Of a DNA stretch of 41,980 bases, positions 33,526 through 41,838 are shown one piece after another; position 1 is the first letter of the stretch; every line of letters begins with the position of its first letter. Source of the stretch: CACKLF01 sp002725175. Lineage in GTDB: Bacteria > Pseudomonadota > Alphaproteobacteria > Rhodobacterales > Rhodobacteraceae. Made by a program: the position numbers and the translations under genes. The stretch lies in assembly GCA_002725175.2 (NCBI GenBank), contig PBQX02000085.1, positions 1 through 41,980 on the forward strand. The letters are read 5' to 3'. Under the pieces are notes generated by a model, which had not been told where the DNA came from, searched no databases, and was given only the letters and a program-made list of their open reading frames with translations.

Positions 33526-34950
33526 ATGACAAAGAATAAAGAAAAAGAAAAGAAAAAAGATAACGGTGAAGTGAATTCAATTTGGGGAGGGCGATTTTCC
33601 TCAAAGTCCAATGATTTAATGGATGCAATAAATGTATCTATAGATTTTGATAAGCGGTTAGCTTTTGAGGATTTAAGAGGATCCAGAGCCCATGTAAAAA
33701 TGCTAGGCAAGGCTGATATTATTTCTCAAGATGAAGTGGAAAAAATTTTAGGTGGGTTGACAGAGGTCGAAACAGAACTTCTTGATGGAAAATTCAATTT
33801 CTCTCGTGAATTAGAGGACATTCATATGAATGTAGAAGGAAGGCTGAGGGAAATTATAGGAGAGACGGCAGGAAAAATACATACTGCGCGCTCTAGAAAT
33901 GATCAGGTTTCTACAGACCTTAGGCTATGGGTAAGAGGGGCTTCAGAGAACCTCCAAAAAGAGATAATTAAGCTGATGAAATCGATTTTGGGAAAGGCTG
34001 AAGAAAATGCAGATACTATAATGCCAGGTTTTACTCATCTTCAGGTGGCACAGCCAATTACAATGGGACATTATTTCTTGTCCTATATAGAGATGTTGGG
34101 TCGTGATATTGACAGATTCGAAGATGCACAAAAGCGGGCAAATGAATGCCCTCTTGGTTCTTGTGCTTTAGCTGGAACATCATTTGAAATAGACCGAGAG
34201 TTTACGGCAAAAGAATTAGGATTTTCTAGACCTATGCGAAACAGTTTGGATGCAGTTTCAGATAGAGATTTTGTAATTGAATTTATTTCCTGTCTCTCCT
34301 TGACCGCCACCCATTTAAGTCGATTCGCAGAAGATCTTACAATCTGGACTTCTGATCAGTTCGATTTTGTTAGATTGCCTGAGGCCTTTACTTCCGGTTC
34401 TTCAATAATGCCACAAAAAAGAAATCCAGATGCTGCCGAGTTGATTAGAGGGAAGGTTGGACGTGTTAACGGTGCACTGATTTCTATGCTTACCGTAATG
34501 AAAGGTTTGCCATTAAGTTATTCAAAAGATATGCAGGAAGATAAAGAGCAGCTTTTTGATGCCTTTGATACGGTACTTTTAATGATTAAAGTTATGACTG
34601 GAATAATTTCAGATATTACGCCTAATAAGAAAAACCTATTAAGTGCAGCATCTATGGGATATTCAACAGCGACAGATTTGGCCGATTGGCTAACAAAAGA
34701 GCTAAATATTCCGTTTAGAGATTCCCACAAAATTACAGGAAGAATAGTAAGTTATGCTGAAAGAAATAATCTCAAATTGAACGAAGTTCCGATAGAGTTT
34801 ATGCACAAGCTGGATGGAAGCATAACTAAAGATATTTATAAGGTAATGGAGGTTAAATATTCGGTTGGGTCTCGAAAAAGCTTTGGAGGAACATCCCCAA
34901 GGGAAGTATTGAAAAGATGTGCTGACTGGAGGATAAAACTTCATGGCTAG
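33526..34950 (+). CDS. argH: Argininosuccinate lyase
   Basis: Splits argininosuccinate to arginine and fumarate, the step after ArgG. At 474 residues it is full length. IWGGRFSSKSNDLMDAINVSIDFDKRL at the start, EDIHMNVEGRL, HTARSRNDQVSTDLRLW and the superfamily signature GSSIMPQKRNPDAAELIRGKVG (about 285-306) are all present, including the catalytic Ser of the GSS loop and His in FTHLQ. lptM overlaps its last 8 bases, and lysA follows. Confidence 0.96.
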   Translation: MTKNKEKEKKKDNGEVNSIWGGRFSSKSNDLMDAINVSIDFDKRLAFEDLRGSRAHVKMLGKADIISQDEVEKILGGLTEVETELLDGKFNFSRELEDIHMNVEGRLREIIGETAGKIHTARSRNDQVSTDLRLWVRGASENLQKEIIKLMKSILGKAEENADTIMPGFTHLQVAQPITMGHYFLSYIEMLGRDIDRFEDAQKRANECPLGSCALAGTSFEIDREFTAKELGFSRPMRNSLDAVSDRDFVIEFISCLSLTATHLSRFAEDLTIWTSDQFDFVRLPEAFTSGSSIMPQKRNPDAAELIRGKVGRVNGALISMLTVMKGLPLSYSKDMQEDKEQLFDAFDTVLLMIKVMTGIISDITPNKKNLLSAASMGYSTATDLADWLTKELNIPFRDSHKITGRIVSYAERNNLKLNEVPIEFMHKLDGSITKDIYKVMEVKYSVGSRKSFGGTSPREVLKRCADWRIKLHG

Positions 34951-35059
34951 GAAACTCATTTTTTTGATCTTTTCTATAATGATCATTGTTCCTTTAATAT
35001 CATGCGGTATTAAGAGTGATCCCGTTACCCCAAAAGAAGAGAAAAATTTTGATTCCTAA
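34943..35059 (+). CDS. lptM: LptM-like small lipoprotein
   Basis: A 38-residue protein starting at ATG 34943, inside the last codons of argH. MARKLIFLIFSIMIIVPLISCGIKSD is a lipoprotein signal peptide with lipobox LISC, followed by a short polar tail ending NFDS. In alphaproteobacteria a tiny lipoprotein between argH and lysA is now called LptM (formerly YifL), a helper for oxidative maturation of the LptD/LptE outer-membrane LPS translocon. Assignment rests on size, lipobox and position. Confidence 0.85.
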   Translation: MARKLIFLIFSIMIIVPLISCGIKSDPVTPKEEKNFDS

Positions 35060-35071
35060 TATGAGAGCAAA

Positions 35072-36334
35072 ATGAAAGAATTTTATTATAAAAAAGGAAA
35101 TCTCTTTGCTGAAGAAGTTAAGATAAAAGATATCGCAAATCATATTAAGACACCATTTTATGTTTATTCCAAGCTAGCTATGGAAAAAAGATTTGATCAG
35201 TTAAAGAACTGTTTAGGTGGATTACGGCACAGAATTTTTTATTCTGTTAAAGCAAATTCCAATGTTTCTGTCCTTAAGGTTTTTGGTTCCTTAGGTTCGG
35301 GAATGGATGTAGTTTCTCTTGGGGAATACGATAGGGCCAAAGCTGCTGGGATAGCAGGAAAGGATATTGTCTTTTCAGGTGTAGGGAAAACAAAATCTGA
35401 GATTCAGAGCGTAATAATTGGGGGAATCAGGCAGTTCAATATTGAGAGTGAGCCCGAGCTGAACCTTATTAATCAAGTCGCCACAGAAATGGGTAAAGTG
35501 ATTGACGTGTCAATTAGAGTAAATCCTGAAGTGGATGCTAAGACACATAGAAAGATTACCACTGGTACAAAGAGTGATAAATTCGGCGTCTCCTTTGAAA
35601 ATGTTAAAATGATGTTTGAAAAAGGAATAGAAATGAAAGGAGTTTCTTTTGTCGGTTTAGATATGCATATTGGTAGCCAAATCTCTACACTAAATGCATT
35701 TCGGTTGAGCTTTAGCCGACTTAGAAAAATGACTTTAGAATTGAGACGAAGTGGTTATGCCTTATCTAGACTAGATGTTGGAGGGGGAATAGGAATAGAG
35801 CATAATTTAAATGGAGACAGCAGCATACCGATCGATAGCTATTCAGCACTACTGAAAGAATATTTTGATGATCTAGATTGTGAAATAGAGTTGGAACCAG
35901 GAAGATCATTGGTAGGTAATGCAGGTATATTAGTTGCCTCAGTTATATATCCTAAGCTAGGTGATGAAAATAATTTTCTTATAATTGATGCTGCGATGAA
36001 TGATTTTTTAAGACCAGCCTTGTACGATGCCCGTCATCAGCTGTTAGCCGTAAAAAAATCTTCCAAGAAAGAAAATGGTTTATTTGATATCGTTGGCCCT
36101 GTTTGTGAGAGCAGTGATACTTTTGAGCGCTCTGTAAATTTACCTCCAATGCAGAGTGGAGATTTGGTGGCTTTCTCGTCTGCCGGAGCATATGGTGCGG
36201 TTATGGCTTCAGAATATAACACCAGGCCATTAATTCCAGAGGTTCTTGTCTCAGATAGTCTGTACGCAATAATTAGGGAGAGGCCATCTATTTCAGAAAT
36301 AATTCTGCGAGATAAAATCCCAGAGTGGCTATAG
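35072..36334 (+). CDS. lysA: Diaminopimelate decarboxylase
   Basis: Last step of lysine synthesis: meso-diaminopimelate to lysine plus CO2. It has 420 residues. Fold-type III PLP enzyme with Lys60 in RIFYSVKANSN binding PLP, the GMDVVSLGEYDRA and DMHIGSQIS segments, the Gly-rich LDVGGGIGIEH, and PVCESSDTF with the Cys that joins the partner subunit's active site. ELEPGRSLVGNAG is intact. It completes the pathway branch served by dapD and dapE in this window. GAGAG precedes ATG 35072. Confidence 0.96.
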   Translation: MKEFYYKKGNLFAEEVKIKDIANHIKTPFYVYSKLAMEKRFDQLKNCLGGLRHRIFYSVKANSNVSVLKVFGSLGSGMDVVSLGEYDRAKAAGIAGKDIVFSGVGKTKSEIQSVIIGGIRQFNIESEPELNLINQVATEMGKVIDVSIRVNPEVDAKTHRKITTGTKSDKFGVSFENVKMMFEKGIEMKGVSFVGLDMHIGSQISTLNAFRLSFSRLRKMTLELRRSGYALSRLDVGGGIGIEHNLNGDSSIPIDSYSALLKEYFDDLDCEIELEPGRSLVGNAGILVASVIYPKLGDENNFLIIDAAMNDFLRPALYDARHQLLAVKKSSKKENGLFDIVGPVCESSDTFERSVNLPPMQSGDLVAFSSAGAYGAVMASEYNTRPLIPEVLVSDSLYAIIRERPSISEIILRDKIPEWL

Positions 36335-36364
36335 TTTTCTAATAAAAAACTTAGTTAGAAAACT
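36333..36364. terminator. Bidirectional hairpin formed by the 3' ends of lysA and the zinc-ribbon gene
   Basis: agttttctaa (36333-36342) and ttagaaaact (36355-36364) are perfect 10-base complements around a 12-base loop. The left arm overlaps the lysA stop, and the right arm is the last codons and stop of the convergent gene. Likely a shared terminator. Confidence 0.6.
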
Positions 36365-37164
36365 GATTGTCCTAAAATTTTTCCTATATAAAAATTAGAG
36401 ATATCTAAAATTTTTTCTATAAGGAGAATTGTTGGCTCCAAAAAAGGAAATAATTGGACAATATATTCTGACCATAATGCCCCTATTGTAAGGAGTAAAA
36501 AAATAGAAACAAAGGCTAATGAAATATAAAGAAACTTTTTATACTTACTAAATAATCTTTGTTTTTTCTGTATCGGTTCTTGATAAGTGGTTTGATTTTT
36601 TTCAACACCTTTGAGCCTTTGGATTAACTCAGGGTTAATTAAATCCTCATCCTCAATAGAAGGAGAACTGCTTGATTGGTCATTTTCTTTAATTTCACCG
36701 TTAGTTTCAGTATTTTGGTTATTCAAGTCTCTTGTTTCTACTTTTGTAAGTATTTCAAAGGACTTTTTCTCACTAGAGTTTGTTTTATTATTCTCCTTTT
36801 TGTGGGGAATCCATTCAAAGTCCCTTTCTGAACTCTGGTAGGTTTCAACGTTAATATCATCCTTCTCATCGGAGCTCTCGACACCTTTTTGAACAAGAAT
36901 TTCCTGTTTTGCTAGGGTTGAGATTGATACATCTTGGCTTTCTGAATCTGAAAAATTATGAGATTTTTGCCCACCTAAGATACTGGGTTCTACAATTTCA
37001 TTTTCAAAATTGATTTCCGATAACGGCTCTTTCTTATCTAAGGCAGATGGAAGTTCCGTCCATTTACTCCCACATTCAGAACATTCAAATTCAATACCTG
37101 ATTTGGGTATTGCAATATCCTGAGCATTGTATTCTGATTCACAATCTTTACACTTTATTAACAT
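36355..37164 (-). CDS. MJ0042-type zinc-ribbon protein with C-terminal membrane helix
   Basis: About 269 residues. It begins MLIKCKDCESEYNAQDIAIPKSGIEFECSECGSKW, a four-cysteine zinc ribbon of the MJ0042 family. A long low-complexity acidic and polar middle follows (about 45-190), then a membrane helix (KKFLYISLAFVSIFLLLTIGALW, about 213-235) and a short tail. This layout is common in alphaproteobacteria near ftsE and ftsX; function is unknown. ATG 37164 is chosen over TTG 37200 because the zinc ribbon normally sits at the extreme N-terminus. Confidence 0.82.
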   Translation of the reverse strand: MLIKCKDCESEYNAQDIAIPKSGIEFECSECGSKWTELPSALDKKEPLSEINFENEIVEPSILGGQKSHNFSDSESQDVSISTLAKQEILVQKGVESSDEKDDINVETYQSSERDFEWIPHKKENNKTNSSEKKSFEILTKVETRDLNNQNTETNGEIKENDQSSSSPSIEDEDLINPELIQRLKGVEKNQTTYQEPIQKKQRLFSKYKKFLYISLAFVSIFLLLTIGALWSEYIVQLFPFLEPTILLIEKILDISNFYIGKILGQSVF

Positions 37165-37292
37165 GATTGGTAAATTAATCCATATTAGAGAATATCGCAA
37201 ACCCTACAATGCAAATAAAAATTTCCTTTTTTTGTAGTGTAGATTTTATTACTAATTTATAAAACATTAACGGCAAAAGAATTAGGGATAAC

Positions 37293-38009
37293 ATGAGAAT
37301 CATATATTTTTTTCGGGCTTTAATAAGTGATTTTTTGATATATCTTTTAATGCTGGTTCTTGGCATAATTTTTTCACCTTTTGCGGCCTATTCGAGAGAA
37401 ATGGCCTGCAAATCAGTAAGGTGCTACTGTATATGCTGCTTTTGGGTATTAAAATATATTGCTAAAATAAATGTTGAGTTTCGAGGAATTCCACCTGAAA
37501 AAAATGTACTAGTATGTGCAAAACACATGTCTTTTTTAGATATACTAATGTTAGCTTATATTCTTCCAAAACCCCGGTTTGTCATGAAAAAAGAATTAAG
37601 ATGGGCTCCAATTTTGGGTTTTTACGCCATGAGGCTGGGTTGCTCTCCTGTTGCTAGAGGAAAAAAAGGGGGCGCTATTGGAGGTCTGAAGAGGAGTATA
37701 AATAGAAAAAAAGAACTAGGCGACGGTCAAACTGTAATTTATCCTCAGGGAACCAGAGTTTTGCCAGGGGTAAAAGCTCCTTATAAAGTAGGTGCGGGTA
37801 TCATATATAGAGATCAGAAACTCCCTTGCGTTCTTGTTGCCACAAATACTGGGATGTTTTGGGGCAGGAGAAGTGTGTTCCGCTATCCTGGTACAGCTAT
37901 AATAAATTTTATTGGAGAAATACCACCTGGGTTAAGTCTCCAGGATTTTATGAGGAAAGTCGAATCAAACATTGAAAGAGAGTCTGACAGTTTAATGAGT
38001 GTGAATTAA
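37293..38009 (+). CDS. plsC: 1-acyl-sn-glycerol-3-phosphate acyltransferase
   Basis: Transfers an acyl chain to lysophosphatidic acid to make phosphatidic acid at the inner membrane. The 238-residue protein has an N-terminal hydrophobic segment (about 12-32). The HX4D catalytic motif is KHMSFLD (about 78-84), followed by FVMKKELRWAPILGFYAMRLGC, and the substrate motif reads YPQGTR where EGTR is usual. It is divergent from the zinc-ribbon gene and convergent with accA. Confidence 0.92.
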   Translation: MRIIYFFRALISDFLIYLLMLVLGIIFSPFAAYSREMACKSVRCYCICCFWVLKYIAKINVEFRGIPPEKNVLVCAKHMSFLDILMLAYILPKPRFVMKKELRWAPILGFYAMRLGCSPVARGKKGGAIGGLKRSINRKKELGDGQTVIYPQGTRVLPGVKAPYKVGAGIIYRDQKLPCVLVATNTGMFWGRRSVFRYPGTAIINFIGEIPPGLSLQDFMRKVESNIERESDSLMSVN

Positions 38010-38025
38010 TTAAATATTATTACCA

Positions 38026-38982
38026 TTATATAGACAGGCTACCCATTTCTAAGAATTTCTCTCTTCTATTTTTTTTCAGTTCTTTCCCACTAAACTTCTC
38101 GAGCTTTTCTAGATTTTCTAGTAAAGCATTTCTCACATTTTCAAGGGTTTTTTTTGGATCCCTTTGGGCTCCTCCAGTAGGCTCCTCAATAATTTGATCA
38201 ACTACCCCAAGGGTTTTTAAATCTTTGGAAGTTAATTTCAAAGCCTCAGCTGCCTCTCTCATTCTATTAGGATCTTTCCACAAGATAGAGGCACACCCTT
38301 CAGGAGATATTACAGAATAAATTGAATGTTCAAGCATAATGACCGAATTTGCAGTAGCTAAAGCTACTGCGCCTCCTGAACCACCTTCACCAATTATGAC
38401 AGATATGAAAGGTACTTCTAAATTTAAGCATTGTTCCGTAGATCGGGCTATTGCCTCTGCCTGTCCCCTCTCTTCCGCTCCTTTTCCTGGATAAGCTCCG
38501 GGAGTGTCTATTAAAGTGATAACGGGTATTTTAAATTTATCAGCAAGGTTCATAAGTCGTATAGCTTTTCTATACCCTTCAGGTCTTGCCATTCCAAAGT
38601 TACGTCTTATCCTTGATTTGGTATCATTTCCCTTTTCATGTCCGATAACTACGACAGAAAAGTTATCTAATCTTGCTAATCCTCCAATTATAGCGTTATC
38701 TTCAGCAAAATTTCTGTCTCCAGAAAGAGAAACAAACTCTGAAAAAATATTATTAACATAATCTAAACAATGAGGTCTATCTTGATGCCTGGCAACTAGA
38801 CACTTTTGCCATGGCGATAAATTTTTATAAAGATCATCTAATAAAAGCTTAGCTTTATCGTCTAGCAGTTTAGCTTCATTGTTTGTATCCAAATTACTGT
38901 TTCTTTCTGAAATAGAACGTAATTCTGAGGCTTTACTTTCTATTTCGGCAAGCTCTTTTTCAAACTCTAGATATGTTGGCAT
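38026..38982 (-). CDS. accA: Acetyl-CoA carboxylase carboxyltransferase subunit alpha
   Basis: Alpha half of the carboxyltransferase that transfers CO2 from biotin carboxyl carrier protein to acetyl-CoA. At 318 residues it is full length. The N-terminal helix (MPTYLEFEKELAEIESKASELRSI) and the crotonase-like core FGMARPEGYRKAIRLMNLADKFKIPVITLIDTPGAYPGKGAEERGQAEAIA, IGEGGSGGAVALATANSVIMLEHSIYSVISPEGCASILW are canonical. It starts 11 bases after the malyl-CoA lyase stop, in one operon with it. Confidence 0.96.
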   Translation of the reverse strand: MPTYLEFEKELAEIESKASELRSISERNSNLDTNNEAKLLDDKAKLLLDDLYKNLSPWQKCLVARHQDRPHCLDYVNNIFSEFVSLSGDRNFAEDNAIIGGLARLDNFSVVVIGHEKGNDTKSRIRRNFGMARPEGYRKAIRLMNLADKFKIPVITLIDTPGAYPGKGAEERGQAEAIARSTEQCLNLEVPFISVIIGEGGSGGAVALATANSVIMLEHSIYSVISPEGCASILWKDPNRMREAAEALKLTSKDLKTLGVVDQIIEEPTGGAQRDPKKTLENVRNALLENLEKLEKFSGKELKKNRREKFLEMGSLSI

Positions 38983-38993
38983 GTGTAGCTACT

Positions 38994-39974
38994 CTATTTT
39001 TTTTCAATTTTTTTTGCTTGATCAAGAATTACTTTTGCTTGTTTTATGGAAGCAATGTCAATTAACCTACCTTTATATACTGCTGCCCCTTGACCGCTTT
39101 TTTCTGCTTTATCCATTGCTTCGAGAATTTGAGTTGCTTCTTCAATTTGAGAGTGGGAGGGTGAAAAAACAGAATTTGCCAGGGCAATTTGCTTAGGATG
39201 TATTGCCCATTTTCCAACCATGCCAAGAGTAGCAGACCGTCGTGCTTGGGCAATAAAGCCAACATCATCAGAAAAATCACCGAATGGGCCATCAACAGGT
39301 AGAAGGCCATTTGCTCTACAAGCGGCTACTATTTTTACCGTAGGAAAATGCCAAGGATCGGAAAAATTTTTTATATCATTGGACCCACTTTCTTCAAAAC
39401 TAGGAACCATATAATAATTTGGTTGGGTGCCTCCGATACCAGTGGTTTGCATGCCCATCGATGCAGCATAATCAGCCGCCCCTAAGCTTATAGCTTTTAA
39501 TCTTTTGGAGGATTTTGCGATACTATCCACATTAGCTATTCCTGCAGCGGTTTCAATAATCACTTCAAATGTAAGAGATTTTTTCCATCTATTTTGTTTC
39601 TCGAGAGCTGTAACAAGTGCATCAACTGCATAAATATCGGAGGAACAGCCTGCTTTTGGTATCATTATGCAATCAAGACGTTCTGTATTTTCTTTCAGTA
39701 GATCAATAATATCTTGATGCCAAAATTTTGTATCTAAACCATTTATCCTAACGGATAGTGTTTTGTGGCCCCAGTCAATTCCTGTAATAGCTTCTACAAT
39801 ATTAGCTCTTGCTTTATCTTTGTCATTAGGTGAAACACTATCTTCTAAATCTAAGTTTATAACGTCTGCTTCCGACGATGCCATCTTTTCAAAAAGTTCT
39901 GGTCTGGAACCAGGTCCAAATAATTGGCACCTATTTAGTCTTTCTGGGGGATCAGGTTGTAGTAAAAAGCTCAT
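38994..39974 (-). CDS. mcl1: L-malyl-CoA / beta-methylmalyl-CoA lyase (Mcl1 type)
   Basis: Cleaves or forms malyl-CoA (acetyl-CoA plus glyoxylate) and beta-methylmalyl-CoA (propionyl-CoA plus glyoxylate), as in the ethylmalonyl-CoA pathway. The 326-residue HpcH/HpaI-fold protein starts SFLLQPDPPERLNRCQLFGPGSRPELFEKM, very like the Rhodobacter enzyme. INLDLEDSV, LSVRINGLDT, FEVIIETAAGI and SLGAADYAASMGMQTTGIGGTQPNYY supply the Arg, Glu and Asp ligands for Mg and CoA. A few extra residues follow GTQPNYYMV (FEESGSNDIKN). It lies between patB and accA in one operon. Citrate lyase beta function is less likely given the close match to Mcl1. Confidence 0.92.
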   Translation of the reverse strand: MSFLLQPDPPERLNRCQLFGPGSRPELFEKMASSEADVINLDLEDSVSPNDKDKARANIVEAITGIDWGHKTLSVRINGLDTKFWHQDIIDLLKENTERLDCIMIPKAGCSSDIYAVDALVTALEKQNRWKKSLTFEVIIETAAGIANVDSIAKSSKRLKAISLGAADYAASMGMQTTGIGGTQPNYYMVPSFEESGSNDIKNFSDPWHFPTVKIVAACRANGLLPVDGPFGDFSDDVGFIAQARRSATLGMVGKWAIHPKQIALANSVFSPSHSQIEEATQILEAMDKAEKSGQGAAVYKGRLIDIASIKQAKVILDQAKKIEKK

Positions 39975-40033
39975 ATTTAAGTTTCCAAATGATAAACGAA
40001 AAAAAGAATTAACTTTCAGGGGTTATAACTAGA

Positions 40034-41200
40034 TTAAGAGAATGTATTTTGCAATCTCTCAATAGCATCTTCAACTATAGCTTTTCTACAGGCAAAATTT
40101 ATTCGTACATACATTTCCCCTCCAGATCCAAAAGAGGATCCAATATTTGCTGCTATTTTGGCTTCTTTGAATAGCAATCTGTAAAACTCTGTTGGCGATA
40201 AGCCCGTTTTCTCAAAATTTATCCAAGCTAAATATGTTGACTGTAGAGGCATTGATTCAAAGCCTTTTATAGATTTAATTCCTTGCTCAAAGCAGAATTT
40301 ATTCTTTTCCAGGTAATTTACTAACTGAAAAAGCCATTCTTCTCCATAAAGGTATGCAGCTTCGGCCATTTTCATCCCAATCCTATTGGGCATTTTCCCA
40401 GTAGCTTCATGGGCTAAATCGAATTTATTGCGCAGATCCGGATCAGGAATAATCACACTGCCCATTTCCCCACCTGACAAATTGAATGGCTTTGTAGTAG
40501 AGACCATAACTACAGCCCTATTTTTTGCCGAAGGTACTGCAGCTAATAGAGTATTGTGCTTAAAGTTAGGGTAAGTTAAATCAGCATGAATTTCATCACA
40601 CAATAAAACCAAGTTATGCGCTTCACAAAATGTAACCAGATCTTCAAGCTCATTTTTCTTCCAAATTCTACCTCCTGGATTGTGTGGCGAACAAAAAAGC
40701 ATTATTTTTTCATTTCCTGATAGAGACTTACCTAAATTATCCAAGTCGAATTTATATATACCATTCTCTATCTGAAGTTTGGCTTCCTTAACCTTTCTGT
40801 TGTTTGCTTTAATTATACGTGCAAAAGAGTGATAAACAGGGGAAAATACTATAACCTCATCACCTGGTTCAGAATATGCTCTCAGAGAAATCCCGATGGC
40901 TGCTCCAAGACCGTGTGTTTCCGCTGACCAAGAATCTTCTATTTCCCAATTGTGTTTTTTTGACATCCAGGATCGAAGGGCAGTTTTATATCCACTGTCA
41001 TCTCCAAAATAGCCGTGAATACCATGTTCACTCATATTTTTTATGCATAAATTTACCGCTTCTGGTGCTTTGAAATCCATATCAGCAACCCACATTGCCA
41101 AACCATCTTTTGGGCTAACTCCATAAAGTTTTTCCATAGCATCCCATTTTATCGAGTTGGAGTTAATTCGATTTATTGGTTCGTCAAAATCGATAAGCAT
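40034..41200 (-). CDS. MalY/PatB-family PLP aminotransferase / cystathionine beta-lyase
   Basis: A 388-residue fold-type I PLP enzyme. KWDAMEKLYGVSPKDGLAMWVADMDFKAPEAV at the start is typical of the MalY/PatB group, which cleaves C-S bonds in cystathionine or cysteine. CSPHNPGGRIW, LLCDEIHADLTYP and STTKPFNLSGGEMG carry the PLP-binding Asp and the Schiff-base Lys, and YVRINFAC holds the carboxylate-binding Arg. Whether it acts mainly as beta-lyase or aminotransferase is open. GGAAG precedes ATG 41200. It is first in the run with mcl1 (59-base gap) and accA. Confidence 0.9.
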   Translation of the reverse strand: MLIDFDEPINRINSNSIKWDAMEKLYGVSPKDGLAMWVADMDFKAPEAVNLCIKNMSEHGIHGYFGDDSGYKTALRSWMSKKHNWEIEDSWSAETHGLGAAIGISLRAYSEPGDEVIVFSPVYHSFARIIKANNRKVKEAKLQIENGIYKFDLDNLGKSLSGNEKIMLFCSPHNPGGRIWKKNELEDLVTFCEAHNLVLLCDEIHADLTYPNFKHNTLLAAVPSAKNRAVVMVSTTKPFNLSGGEMGSVIIPDPDLRNKFDLAHEATGKMPNRIGMKMAEAAYLYGEEWLFQLVNYLEKNKFCFEQGIKSIKGFESMPLQSTYLAWINFEKTGLSPTEFYRLLFKEAKIAANIGSSFGSGGEMYVRINFACRKAIVEDAIERLQNTFS

Positions 41201-41286
41201 TAATCTTCCTTTAAATGAATTAGATTATATCATCTAATACTAAAGTTTTCTTGCAAGATAAAGTAGTTTGAAATAAATCAGGAAGA

Positions 41287-41838
41287 ATGACACTGAGAAC
41301 AATTTTGACAATTCCAGATCCGCGTCTCAAGAAAGTTTGCGCGCCGGTAATTGTTTTTGATGAAACTTTGAGAATTCTGTCTGATGACTTGCTCGAAACA
41401 ATGTATGCAGCACCAGGAATAGGTCTGGCTGCATCTCAAATAGGAGTATTACTACGGGTGCTTGTCATGGATTGTGACAAACAGAGTGAAAGTCCTAATC
41501 CGAAGGTTTTGGTTAATCCGGAAATAACTTGGTATTCGTCTGAAAAAAGAGTTTATGAAGAGGGATGTTTGTCGATCCCAGAAACTTTTGCAGAAGTTTC
41601 TAGGTCTGAAAAGGTAAAAGTTTCTTACAAGGGGTTGACTGGAGAAGATAATGAAGAAATCTTTACAGACTTATGGTCAACATGCGTACAACATGAAATT
41701 GACCATTTGGACGGTAAACTCTTTATAGACTATTTAGGAGCAGTTAAGAGAGGTTTAATAGTAAATAAGATGAAGAAACTAAAGCGAGAAAAAATTAAAG
41801 ACCAAAAGCAAAATAAAAAAACTAAAGGCTCCCCATAG
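41287..41838 (+). CDS. def: Peptide deformylase
   Basis: Removes the formyl group from nascent proteins. At 183 residues it has normal length. Motif 1 GIGLAASQIG (about 44-53), motif 2 EGCLSIPE with metal ligand Cys94, and motif 3 QHEIDHLDG with His136, Glu137 and His140 are all intact. The basic C-terminal tail (KKLKREKIKDQKQNKKTK) is common in this type. Its stop codon overlaps the fmt start by one base. Confidence 0.96.
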   Translation: MTLRTILTIPDPRLKKVCAPVIVFDETLRILSDDLLETMYAAPGIGLAASQIGVLLRVLVMDCDKQSESPNPKVLVNPEITWYSSEKRVYEEGCLSIPETFAEVSRSEKVKVSYKGLTGEDNEEIFTDLWSTCVQHEIDHLDGKLFIDYLGAVKRGLIVNKMKKLKREKIKDQKQNKKTKGSP

